Source: Symsagittifera roscoffensis (Eukaryota > Xenacoelomorpha > Acoela > Convolutidae). Taken from it: DNA of 64,000 bases. A program made the position numbers and the translations under genes. Location of the stretch: positions 36,149,152-36,213,151 of the forward strand of contig NC_087066.1 in the NCBI RefSeq assembly GCF_963678635.1. The letters run 5' to 3'. Shown in pieces: positions 45,061 through 56,239 of this stretch. How positions within the stretch are numbered: position 1 is the first letter of the stretch; the number at the start of each line of letters is the position of its first letter. The notes under the pieces were generated by a model that had not been told where the DNA came from, made no database searches, and saw only the letters and a list, made by a program, of their open reading frames with translations.

Positions 45061-46390
45061 ATATAATTAATTGATGAAGATTAGAAAGTGGTGCACATAG
45101 CTTACGTTCTTAAGAAGGGGTTGAAATCGTCAGAGGACAACTACAGACCAGTAAGCCTTACATCAATTGTTTGTAGTTTTTTCGAAAAAATCATAAAGTC
45201 CCTTTTAATGGATCATCGGAACAGAAATGAGATCCTTCTAGAAAAAAAAACATTTTGGATTTCTACCAGGAAAATCATCTTAACTTCAACCCTTTAAAGT
45301 GCTTGATGACTTTACTACAAGTCTGGATTTCCACAATGAAGTTGATGTGATCTACCTAGATTTCAAAACCGCTTTTGACTCAGTGCCTTACAAAAGACTC
45401 AATATTCTACAACCATAAGAAACAAACGGAAAAACCTTGCATTGGATAAAGGACTTCATTTTGAAAGGAAAAAATAATGGTAATCACTGATAGCAAGTCA
45501 GGTTGTAAAAAAATCATAATGCTGTTACCCAATGTTCTGTCCTAGGTTCATGGTTTTTTTTTATGAACATCAATTCAATGTCAGAGTCAATAATATCATA
45601 TTTTTATCTTTTTGTTGATATTGCGGAATTATAGAGCGGGCTAATTGATGGAATGGACGGCATTTTTTTCAAGAAGATTCGAAAATGCTAGAAAATTGGT
45701 CAAATAACATCTTTTTGTTTTTTATTGACGACTAAATAATAGATATGACGATTGCAAATGAAAGAGCTGACAGCTTTTATAGAAAAAATAATTAAACTTA
45801 GTAGCGAAAGAAAGAGATTTGGGAAATTCCATAGATGGTAAACTTTCAAGCAAAGCGCATGTTTTCACCAAAACGAAAAAAAAACTAACTAACCTTCGGA
45901 ATCTTCGAGAAGATTTTCAGCGAAACGACTACACCTGTATGTTTGAATGCATACAAAGGACACATGAGGCCTCATATTGAATTTTGCGATCGAACTTAGT
46001 TCCTTCGACCCAAAAAACCTATAAACTTATTGGAAAATGCTAGAGCAATTTGAATAGTTCCTGATTTGAGCTAAATAAACTCTGAAGAAAGGTTAGGGGG
46101 AGTTAGACCTACTGTCTCGCGAACAACGTAGAAGACGAGAAACATTGATTGAAAGGTTAAAAGCTGGTCATAACCGTTATGATTCGAATGCGACAACAGA
46201 GAAACAAGGATAAATGACAAAACAATTGGGATGAAGGAAGCCAATCTTGAAGTCAGGAATTATTTTTTATCGATCAGAGCCGCAAAAGACTGGAGCAGCC
46301 TGCCAAGAGAAGTTATGAAGTTGAATTTAAAAAATGGCCTACACAGTTCTTGAAAAAATGGACTTGAATTATATGCGATTATTTAATAAG
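45061..46390 (+). pseudogene. Old reverse transcriptase relic (CR1/Rex1-like LINE)
   Basis: KSSEDNYRPVSLTSIVCSFF is the RT finger motif, followed by FNEV-like text VDVIYLDFKTAFDSVPYKRL (motif A), and much later short matches to the thumb (LRSNLVPS-like text around 45980). Motif B and the catalytic DD cannot be read with certainty. Many stops and frameshifts; this is older than elements 1 and 2. Confidence 0.65.
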
Positions 46391-46429
46391 CATATCAAGT
46401 GACACAATTAAAAAATAACGCTATGTTGA

Positions 46430-46570
46430 CATGTTTAAGGGAACCCTTTGTTTGCTGGCTTAAACATTTTCAACGGATTATTTTATGTGTGTTAAACGAA
46501 AGTATTTTTCCACGTTTAAGCTATATCGTATAAAAAAGCGCGTAAAAACGCTTTAATTACATTTAGCACA
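46430..46570 (-). repeat. Dispersed repeat also found beside the intronic satellite
   Basis: On the minus strand, ATATAGCTTAAACGTGGAAA, TTTCGTTTAACACAC and AATGTTTAAGCCAGC match the order ATATAACTTAAACATGAAAA, TTTCGTTAAACATGC, ATGCTTTAACATGG at 10610-10690. In both places the 169-bp satellite family is a few hundred bases away. Confidence 0.5.
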
Positions 46571-46744
46571 TGTTTGAGACGTTCATGTGAAGGTCTGTTG
46601 GAAGGATAAAACAAGCAAGAGCTGAAATGGTTACTCAAATCAGCGTTTCAAAATCTGGTTGAGCTCGAATGCTTTACTTTTTTTCTTTATTCGACACGTA
46701 AAATTATCAAAATTTTCTTTCACAATTTACATAATACCTTTAAA

Positions 46745-47625
46745 TGGTTCAAATCCATAGTAGGTTTTTTACCAGAAATCAATCAAGGGTTGCAAATCTA
46801 GCGTCCAAATATAACGGCTCAAATCATTTTGGTTTTCGAGATATGGCGTTTTTCTATGACTTTATATTATTTTTTATCAAAATACTTAGACATAAAAAAC
46901 TACCCGAACTTGAAAATCTCAATCCTATAGTTGGGTAATGTCAGGATATAAATTCAGGGTTTGCAATTGTGACTTTTTAAATCCTGTTCGAGAAATGGCG
47001 TTTTTCCTTTTTTTAATCTAAAAAATAAGATGTAAAAAAACTACCCGAATATGAATCTCTCAGCTCTAAAGTGGAGTGCTATCAGGATACACTGAAGTAC
47101 TGCCAATTTAGCGTTCAGTTATGACTGCCCAAATCTATATGGCTTTCGAAATACTTTTTTTATGATTTTACTTTTTTTTTCTAAAAAAAATTTTAGAAAT
47201 AAAAAAAATGACCGAACTTCAATTTTTCAACCCTATAGTGGGCTGCTGTCGGGGTACACTCAAGAGTTGCAACTCTAGCATCCCAGTACGACTACTCAAA
47301 TTTATATGGTTTTCAAGATATGCCTTTTTTTATCCGTTTTATTTTTGTTTTTATCCGTTTTAGTTTTTCCGTTTTATTTTTCAAAAAAAATTAGATTTAA
47401 GAAACTAACTGAATTTGAATTTCTCAACCATATAGTGGGATGCTATGACAATTTTCTCAAGGACTGCAAACCTCGCGTCCCAATATGACTGCTCAAACTC
47501 CTATTGTTTTCGAGATTTGGCATTTTCTTATGATATTACACTTTTTTTAGAAGATACAAAAAAAAACTAACCGAACTTTAAACTCTGAAAGCTGTAGTTA
47601 AGAAGAAATGGCATTTTTCCCTTAT
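46745..47625 (-). repeat. 169-bp satellite, inverted array of about 5-6 decayed monomers
   Basis: Read on the minus strand the landmarks are those of 31800-32545 (for example GAGATATGGCG at 46838, and ACTGCTCAAA for the GAGCAGT word). Spacing varies from about 150 to 190 bp, and long T-tracts mark each monomer. More diverged than the plus-strand arrays. Confidence 0.85.
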
Positions 47626-48387
47626 AATTGGTGGTATAGCATAGAGGGGTAGTACTTCAAGCCGCGATACTCCACCTCTACCCGGATATTCCTGCCGGAA
47701 CCTCCACTCGTGAAAATCAGGTTGTAATTGCTTTCATTTCTTTTTTTTATATATTTTAAATTCCATTTCTCTACAATCAATTTTACAATCTATCTTTTAC
47801 TTGTTCTGCTTCTTTTGTACACAGTTTAGTGAATGTCCTAGCCGAAGTGGCTACCCAAGTGGAGCAGGAAACTGGTAATAGGAACCTCAAGGACCAAGTA
47901 AATGCAGCCCCAAAGATGTCGGAGCCACGGTTTACTCGTACAGAGGTGCAAAGCTAGCCGATCTTTCCGCTACTGCCTCGCGTTACCCCTCGCAGAAACT
48001 GAACTGTGTTACTATAGCAGTCGTATTTAATGCTATTTCATCTACGGTTTCAGGCTCTGCTAATGATTGGAGATTTTTAATAAACTTGATTATTCATAAG
48101 TTTAACCCAAATGAGCTAATTATCCCCAAAACCATACTCTCTGCAAGTACTCACTTCATAAACAGAAAACTTGGTGATCTAAATAACTCTTTGTTTCGCC
48201 TTATTAATACATGTTATCACTGAAGAACCCAAATTATTTTCCCCATCTAAACGTTAATTTTAATGCTGATATGTTTTGTAAAGATGGAATTCGTTTTTCT
48301 TTTTATGGTAATAGAATTTTCAATTTATTGCTCACTCAGGTAATTTGTATACATTCACCATAATTTTATCCTCCTCGCTGCCAAATT
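47626..48387 (+). other. Probable 5' region of the following retroelement
   Basis: Has open stretches without ATG, such as about 47997-48225 (VFNAISSTVSGSANDWRFLI), which look protein-like but match nothing I know. A short A-box-like word (TATAGCATAGAGGGGTAG, near 47650) has no B box. The boundary with the satellite is at about 47626. Confidence 0.35.
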
Positions 48388-50510
48388 ATGGCCGATCAAA
48401 CGCACTGCCATATTTGCAAACGCCACCTCCGAAAAGGAGGCATGTGTTGTGTCATTTGCAAAGCTTACTTCCATGTCTCATGTAGCGGGCTACAGAGCAG
48501 CAATTTTTATTACGATGGGTTCTCCTGCATACAATGCACCCCCGAGAATTTTGCAAAAGTGTCTCTCTCCACCAACAGACCAACAAGCACAGCCCCCATC
48601 ACAATTTAAAAAGAAACATCACAGGCAACACCTGAAACAAACGTACTGCCCAACGCAACACAAACTTATCCATCGCCTCCAGCAATCACTACAGTACCCT
48701 TTGACCCCTGGACATTTATCGACCAAAATCTTGAAAACAAAATAAACGACGAATATAAAAAATTTTGTTAGCTGGAAACCGCGCTTCATAGTTTTACGCA
48801 AGAACAAGCCCTGTTTCCAATTCATAGAATTACTGAACCAGCAGCAATTGTCATTAGTAGAAGAAAAAAAAACACTTAATTCTAACGTCGCAATGAAAAC
48901 CCCAATTATTCTTTCACATCTGCTGCTCCCCAAAACTAAATCAGAATCAAACGGCTCAAATTCCAAAACACTGAGCCGTCGCATAATTTTATGGAAGCAA
49001 GTCCTATTAGACGAAATTTTCACCGAAGCGAAAGCTCTCCAAATTAGACATCCAAAACAGAAGAAGTCCGAAGTAAACGAGCCTTTCGATAAACTAATGA
49101 AAACAGGCAAACTATCTGCCGCTATTGGCTGCCTTTCAGACATTAAAACAAAAGGAGTACTTCCCTAAAACGAAGTCATTGAAGGAAAAGCAGTCCTTAG
49201 TATCCTGAAAGAAAAACATCCTCAAGTCAAAACAGCCAAAACTAATTGTATAACTGAAGTAAGTGAAGACACAATGCCATACCACTCCTCTTTATTCGAA
49301 CAAGTAAACGCCAAGGCAGTTCGAAAATCAACCTTGAAAACGCACGGAAGCCACGGTCCCTCAGGTCTAGTTGCGTGCGAATAAAGAAGGATAATAACTC
49401 ACTTCAACAAGAAATCCATTGCGCTTTGCACAACAAATGCTAAACTATCCTATACAATAGCGAGTAAAGTTCTCCCCCATGAAAACCTAACGGCGTACAA
49501 CTCTTGTCGCCTGATACCTCTGGACAAAAATCAAGGGTTACGGCCCATTGGTATAAGCGAAGTTCTGAGAAGAATAATTGGCAAAACAATCACCCAAAGT
49601 AGAAAGCCAGACTTAAAAATCTCGGAAAAAACTGTCCAACTCTGCTTAGGCCAGAAAAGTGGAATCGAGTAATCTATCCACAGATTGAAGAACGAAATTG
49701 AGAAACCGGAAATAGACGCCATACTACTTATTGATGCAGAAAATGCCTTCAGCTCGCTCAATAGAGAAGTCTCTCTAAAAAAGTAGAAATCCTTTGTCCG
49801 GCACTACATCATGCGCTGGACAACTCATAAAAACATCCCTCAAATCTATATGTCAATAACACTGTTTTGACATCTACCGAAGGCACAACGCAAGGTGATC
49901 CCCTCGCAATGGCCCTGTACGGAATTGATATAATCCCACTGATTGAGCTCCTGCAAAAACCAAATGGCACCCAAAAATGATACGCAGATGATGGAAGCGC
50001 TGCAGATGATCTTAAGAGTCTCCGCGCAATACTGGACAACTCGGAATGCACGGAAAGGCTTTCGGATACAATGTGAAGCCTCCAAGTGTCAACTCATAGT
50101 ACAGGAAAACCGTCGTGACGGCGCAATAAAAGTTTTCAGAGGCACAAACATTACAACGGTAGATGGTTTTAGAGTCCTTGGATTGGTTATATGAACACCA
50201 TCGGCATGCGACAAATTCATGGAAAGCGAAAATGAAAAAACAGCGACCCTAACTGAAAACGTTTCCAAAATAGCAAAGAAATCACCAACCATTGCGTACT
50301 CCTGCTACACAAAAGGAGTTCAAAAAAATTATTATTCTAAGTAGAACAACTCCGGAAGCATTTAAGAAAATGGATGAAACTGAGAAAAACGTAAGACAGC
50401 AGCTACTTCCTAGTATTACTGGTAAAAACCATATAACCGATGAAGATCACTACCTTTTTTGCACTACCACTAAGAATGGGTGTATTAGACCTCCTCAGTA
50501 ACGCGGACAT
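48388..50510 (+). mobile_element. LINE copy 2 of the endonuclease-domain family, with PHD-bearing N-terminal region
   Basis: Starts with a frame (48388-48609) encoding a PHD-like finger, CHICKRHLRKGGMCCVICKA then YFHVSC..FSCIQC. Frame-shifted text follows: PFDKLMKTGKLSAAIGCLSD, VLSILKEKHPQVK and VRKSTLKTHGSHGPSGLVAC, then RT text as in copy 1 (49316-50220) and beyond it SPTIAYSCYTKGVQK and NVRQQLLPSITGK (50340-50420). It ends near 50510 without the zinc knuckle or endonuclease, so the copy is truncated or interrupted. Confidence 0.8.
49316..50220 (+). pseudogene. RT segment of endonuclease-domain LINE, copy 2
   Basis: Nearly identical to 43520-44340 and in the same orientation. Shares the stops after GLVACE, GQKSGIE and TQK (just before YADDGS); copy 2 adds a one-base loss near 49781 that breaks REVSLKK. 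Retains the 86-bp stretch missing from copy 1 (KCQLIVQENRRDGAIKVFRG). Shared lesions mean common descent from an already dead template. Confidence 0.85.
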
Positions 50511-50649
50511 TTCCAGAAATTATGAGTGATCACAAATATTTATATGTAATTTACGATATTTGCATAAATTTTGGTTCTAAAACATCGTCTTTAAAAACTA
50601 TCCAGCATTGGGGGCTTTACAATCTTTGTTAATTGACTTGAAGAAATTG

Positions 50650-52120
50650 TCTCATCGTCCAGGGGCTGGCCCTATCAGTTTCCATAGCCTCAACGAAATA
50701 CTCCCAGATGTACTCCTGAAGGCTCTATGTACAGTGATTTGGAAATCACTATGCTTGTACTGTGTTGAGATCTTGCTCTTATTGTTCAGTATTATCCCTG
50801 TATCTGTTCGTTTTTGATACCAAATGCAGTTTGACCCCTTATCCTGGGATACAATTATGTTCATATGGAGCAACGGCAATTTAACATCTGAACTGGTTTC
50901 TTCTAGAGTATATAGAAGTTTTGGATGACCAAACTTGATGGCATCGATAACACGAGAGCAGCTTTCAAAATACCAGACTGTCTCGGGTATTAATGAGTAT
51001 ATATCACCGGATATTTTGCGATGATTGTCGAAACTACTACAGTTTAAGATGGTACCAGTTTCGACAACTCTCGCAATCAACCCCCTTTGATCTGCTTGTT
51101 ATTTTCCTGCTGCAGCACGAGCACAAACCGTTATTGTCATCCATTTGCTGTATCTCCGTTTCCGCCGTCATTTCTTGCTTTAAAGCAAGCTCATACTATT
51201 TTAGCCTTAGCCATAGGTTTGCAAGCATTACAGATAGAGAAGCGCTTATTGCTAGACCATAGTCATCAACATACCATGAATCGTTACCCCTGAAAGAAAC
51301 CTTCCTGACTACCATATCCAAAAACTTTTGTTGTCGTTCTTTGAAATTCCTGAGGAGACTCCTAGGCAATTTCAATTGCATCCTTCAGAGGAACAATAGT
51401 GTATAGTTTTTCACATTCAGAGGTCTTATCATTTCATCCGAATCTAGAGCAGGGTTTTCAATTGCTTCTTTGGCATGCTAAGAGTTAGTTTCGATATCGG
51501 CTCCATCGATTTTGTCGAATAACTTTGCTAGCTTTTTTTTTAGATTCTCATATGAGCTGCCCGGAAGTGATATAACTGGTCGTAGGGATGTCTCAGCCTT
51601 GTCCTTGTGTACCTTAGTTAGACCATACAACCGGTCGGACTGCCCACTTGTTGACCTCATCTTAGAACAGTAAAATTCATTGTTCTCATTTATTTTGCTC
51701 ATAGCGAGTTTTTCTTTGTTAAATTCCTTCTCAGTTTTCAGGAACACTTCAACACTGATTGTTTCTTTTTTTAAAAAAATAAATGTGTGACTCATAACAA
51801 TTTTTTTTCAACTGTATAATTTTTCCCTCCCTACGTACAAAACAACCCTTTTATCAAAAGACCCAACCAGCATGCCAGCAACCCATTATTTTTCAGAAAG
51901 TGTCTTTTTTCTCTTGGAGTCTGTCTTAAGCTTTTGATATGCTTTTGCCGCGGCCTGATTTTCGAATAGTGCGTTTCATTAAAATTGTTTATAGTTGGAT
52001 GCTTTGCAGCCACTGACATCAATTCATCTACTCAACCCTGCAGTTCAATGTTATCAAGCACTTTGACTGATCGCTCATTTCTTAAACCAAATTTTCAATT
52101 TTTTTGAAGAGTAAAGCATA
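50650..52120 (-). mobile_element. Penelope-like element 1 with PHD finger inside the RT
   Basis: From the N-terminal side (high coordinates): GLRNERSVKVLDNI (about 52070), FLKNNGLLACW (51860), RLYGLTKVHKDKAETSLRPV (51620-51560), SLPGSSYENLKKKLAKLFDK and IDGADIETNS (51478). Then text equivalent to the GxAMGSPLxPxLAN motif, YGLAISASLSVMLANLWL (51265-51190), a PHD finger (51126-50958: CSCCSRKI, VDCESCRNWYHL, ETVWYFESC), and directly VIDAIKFGHPKLLYTLEE, KLPLLHMNIIVSQDKG and WYQKRTDTGIIL. The catalytic DD box between finger and VIDA is lost. Stops and frameshifts throughout. No GIY-YIG domain remains. Penelope-like RTs are telomerase-related. Confidence 0.8.
50958..51126 (-). other. PHD-type zinc finger inside Penelope-like RT, copy 1
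   Basis: Ligand pattern C-x2-C (CSCC), then GVDCESCRNWYHL (C-x2-C and the His), a degenerate last pair with the typical Trp two before the first Cys position (VWYFESC). It sits between the LAN motif and the FGHP/LLYTLEE segment of the RT, with one frameshift in its middle. Confidence 0.75.
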
Positions 52121-53129
52121 AAAGAGAGTCAGATTCAAAGGAGGCAAGCCAACCAGAGTGAGAAAGCTAACACCAAAAGACATTGAATAGACTTTAATCT
52201 TTGTTTTTGCCCTATCATCTGTAACGGAAGATGTTTTGATGTTTTTTTCGTTATGTCTTTCAAGGGATTATAAAAACTTGTTTCTTGCATTTGGGTCAAT
52301 AGGTTGGTTTTTCTATTGTGTTTTTAAATAAATTGTTAATATTTAATTTTTGATTCAAAACTAGTATTTCAGTTTCCAATCAAAATTCTTGGGTATAGGC
52401 AAATGATCATTATTCATTTTTAAATCAGACGATTAATCAAGCTTTGCATCATCGCCGCATTTTTTTATGAACAAGCTTTGTTCAAACATTATCAGTAGCT
52501 TTGTTGATATACCGCTTTGTACAGCCAGCTCATGTAGATGACTAATGGTTAATGCGTACATGAACATTCAGCTAATTGTATATGGAAGTGTTTTTTGATT
52601 CATTGCAATTATTCAAATCTGCAGTCCTACTGCTATTTTTTATTTTGAATTCCACTAAAAACTACAAAATTTGTTCTTATAATAATCTGAAGAATTTACC
52701 ATAAGTGTTTTCCCTGATGACATTTTTGTCTAGGGTAATTGATTATCTTTTTTCCATGGTTCAGTGAACATTTTGTTGCCAAATATCATAAAATTAGTTG
52801 ATAGAGTCAAGTTATTTGGTAAAATTTTTGCTTAGTTAGAAAGATAGTTAAATAAAAACCCGGTGAAAAATTATGCGAGATTGAAGCAAGCACAATTTTT
52901 TTCAGGGTGTTCCATTTAACTTTCTATCTAGCTCAGCAAATTTTTATCAAAGTAATTATCCAGGCGTACATTTGAATACTAAAGAACTGATATGCTAAGA
53001 ATAGGAAACAGTCACTTTTTGACAAAGGAGTTGAATAAGCTAGACATCTTTTGACAGACAAAGGTCTTCTAACAGCTCAGTTTGATAGAGGGTGGGTTTT
53101 TGTGTAATGAGAAAGTAGCCATATGAGAG
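52121..53129. other. AT-rich intergenic, nothing recognised
   Basis: Very AT-rich, with no convincing frame. It separates two oppositely oriented Penelope-like relics. Confidence 0.45.
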
Positions 53130-54010
53130 GAAACTAAAGGCCTCATTGACGGCAGATCAATTAAGTGAGAGTGAGAATCTGACTGATTATGTTTACATAC
53201 AAATTGAAAAGAAAACATGAACAAAAAATTACTAGCCATGAAACAGAAAAATGAGATCAGTGAGGCGCTGTATACTAGGTTAAGATCATGAAATCATATG
53301 ACAATCTAAATTGAACATTGGCAAATACTTTGACGAAATTGAGGGAGCTAATATAGAAACGAATACTCAAATGGCTAGATCTTGCAGAAAACTCAAATGC
53401 AATCTGATGGGAGTATAGTTTTTCTTGATATAAGGAGCTTGTATACTAATGTCCTCATCAGAAAGCTGTTGAAAATTAGAAAGCAGTTAGTCTAATTATT
53501 TTGATGATTTTTCTGTTGAGATTTAAAAAAAAAAATTATGAAAAGGTTTGTTGATGACATAGATTGAAATGTGAGGTTTGATCTTGGGGTAGTCCGAGGC
53601 TGCAAATGAGTTGCACCCAGAGTGAAAGCTTAAAAAAGAAGAAGTTGATGATAACGGTAAGTTGGCCTTATTGGATTTAAGCTTAAACCTAGACTCCCTA
53701 AAACAGTTCACATGTGGGTGAGACCAAAAAATGACTGATGCTGGCAAAGTTTTTCATTTTCAAAGCTGCGTATTTTTGCGGTACAAGGTAATGTTACTCG
53801 AGAGGCGTTCCATAGTGTTTTAAAAGTAAGATTTTTGATTAATGGTAAGTTGCAAAAGTTTTTGCAACTATGTGCAACATTACGATTTTGATAATGAAAC
53901 ATTTAATCGACCATCAAACAATGTTTGGCACAATAATTTACCTAATTTTGATTTTAAACCATCAAGTGGGACCAAAAACAAATCATAGTTGACCTCTAGT
54001 CCTAATTGAT
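53130..54010 (+). mobile_element. Penelope-like element 2, plus strand, internally deleted
   Basis: KKLLAMKQKNEISEALYTRL (53225-53285), KYFDEIEGANIETNTQ, FFLDIRSLYTNVL (motif A, near 53425), KRFVDDI (catalytic DD, near 53545), ANELHPE..KLKKEEVDDNG and KLALLDLSLNLDS (53660-53700). Only about 100 bp lie between motif A and FVDD, so the LAN motif and any PHD finger are missing. Heavily broken. Confidence 0.7.
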
Positions 54011-54940
54011 TAGATTAAAAAATCTTCAAACCGCTTAAATTAAATGAAGATTTTTAAATTTCATTGTCTGAATTTCAATTTAGTCAAGTACATTTTTGAT
54101 TGGAAAACCAAATATTTTCCGAGACTACCTTTTCAGTGTAAAATTTCTGCTTCTTTGCTCATTGTGCTTGTTCACGACCGACTTCTTTTTCCTAATTTTA
54201 GAAGTTTAAAAAATCTTTAACACAACAGAAACTCATCAAATTTTTTCGCATACTTTTTTGCATCTTCAGGTTTCAAAATTCTAAAATAATACGTACAAAA
54301 AAACTGACCAACCAAAACAACACGTTTTTCATTAAATTTAAATAACCATTTTAATAAAAACTGTTTTGAAAGATGGGCTCAAAGTTCTAGAAAATTTAAT
54401 TTTTTCCTTATAAACTTTTGATTTGTTGCTAAGTTTGTGCTACCATCTATATTATTTCATTCTTTTTTGTATTTGATAAAATTTTTCGATACCGGACTAG
54501 AGTTTTATTATCAGCTTCCTTCTATTTTTCCATTGCGCCTGCTAATTGCTGGCTTCATTTTCCTGTCGGGCAGCGCCTTTTTCTAAATAACTTAATGTTG
54601 CTTAGGCCTGGTTATTTATCTTCGAACAAAACTCAGGTTTACGCTTAATTCTACCACACTGCCTTATATTCTGTCCAACGGAGCGTCCCCTTTTCGAAAA
54701 CCGTCAGTCCTTGGTGTCAGATGTCGGACCGTTTGGTGGTGAGATGTCGGACCACAAAATGTTAGTATATGCAACACATCTGACTTCAGTTTCTTGGAAG
54801 AGGAGGTCTTTATATAGAGCACACAAATTTTATTTTTTGCATTGTTGTGAACATTATCTGCGCATTGGTGATATCAGCGACCTCTTTGCTAATATTTCAT
54901 TGTAACTTCAACGATAATTGACAACGAAATGGGGGTGAAT
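54011..54940. other. AT-rich intergenic, nothing recognised
   Basis: Only short chance frames; a GTCGGACC word is repeated at 54722 and 54745. Confidence 0.4.
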
Positions 54941-56130
54941 CGCTACTAAAATCACAGGGTTTTACCCGAAGATCTTTTCGAGTATTCGCGATGCAACCTG
55001 CGACGTCCAAACTTGTGGATTAGGTTATCCAACCACTGAACACGGTTGAATTCCAGCGTTGTATCAAAGTTTTCCCATGTGGACGTACGCGGAAATCACA
55101 GTGAACAGTTTCTTCAAACACTCTTTTCTTGTGATGAAGGGGAGGCAACCCGTATAGTTAAATGTTGTAACTGTACCTGTTGGTTTCTGAGATCATCCAC
55201 AGTTACCTGTCCAGTTTCTTTTATTACTAAAAAGTAAGTCCAAAAATGACAGCTTTCCAGGTATTTTCGATGTCCCTCTTATGAACTGTAAAATAAAATG
55301 ATGGTTTAAGTTTGCTGCCTGTAAGACCTCTACAGGATCACCGTTCACTGTCCTCACTATATCATCAATATAACGGAGATCAAATTTAGCTTGCTAAACT
55401 AACCTATTTTTCTCCCTTATCGCGATGAACTTTCGAGAGCAACAGACGGTTTCACCAATATTTCGTTACTCACCATCTGATCTAATTTAGGTGATGCCAG
55501 TTCAAATAGCCTTCTCATTCTACTTCTAGCTTTCATATCTTTCGACTTGTACGTGACCTTCTTACTACACTCGGGACAAATTCTGTTAAGAAGTTTTTTT
55601 GGGCCTTATTTAATCAAGAATATCTTTTCATTAGTGCAATTTCGTACTGCTTCAGCAATGGATTTGTCAAAATTACAGCGGTAACTGCCCCATTGCAAAA
55701 TAATTTTACTGTACTTACGATGTTCAACAGTCTCATCATGATTTTCCTAGCAACAGATTGCTGTGCAGTTTTCTTAGAGCTATGTCTTTTGCCTCTTTGA
55801 ATGGTACATCTGTATAAAAACTCTTCACATCTAGAGATGTCTTATTTTCTTTGGGCGCAAGAAAATAATCATTGGGCGCAAGAGGTTTTTGTTGTTTCTA
55901 GTGAGTTGGTTTCAATATTTGTGCCTCCATATTTCTCAAAAACGTTTGCAAAAACCTAGTTCATAGTATAGTGGGAGCTACCAGGCAAAAGGGGAACCGA
56001 TCACAATGTGTGTTCTTTTATTCACCAAGCCAAACCATATGCCTGACAAGCTGTCCCCAGTAGACCTCATCCTATGAAGAGGTTCTTGTTTATTTCGTCT
56101 TTAACTCACATTGCCTAGCAACCAGCCTAC
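54941..56130 (-). mobile_element. Penelope-like element 4 with catalytic box and degenerate PHD finger
   Basis: MRSTGDSLSG (about 56070), GGTNIETNSLETTKTS (55920), TSLDVKSFYTDVPFKEAKD (55840-55785, motif A), a half-preserved PHD finger (55590-55430: ICPECSKKVTYKSKD, then LNWHHLN after a shift), FDLRYIDDIVRTVNGDP (about 55380-55335, intact catalytic YIDD), KLSFLDLLF, and the post-palm YQKPTGTVTTFNY (about 55200). It is the only minus-strand copy where the finger and an intact catalytic box can be read together. Confidence 0.75.
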
Positions 56131-56239
56131 TTTGTAACCCAATTCAAATTTTTTGTCAGACTACTCTTGACTTGAGTTCATTGAAACTTCAGCGATGGTA
56201 AACAACAGAGAAATTTTTTTTTTGTGAAAAGTACTTGAA

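Noticed and set aside
47640-47710. A-box-like word and hairpin-like sequence suggesting a small Pol III RNA
   Set aside because: No B box at proper distance and no second copy.
51241-51300. WYVDDYG in Penelope-like element 1 as the catalytic YxDD
   Set aside because: It aligns with the strand just before the G-x-A-M-G-S-P equivalent, where Q-x-D-G is usual, so the YVDD there is coincidental.
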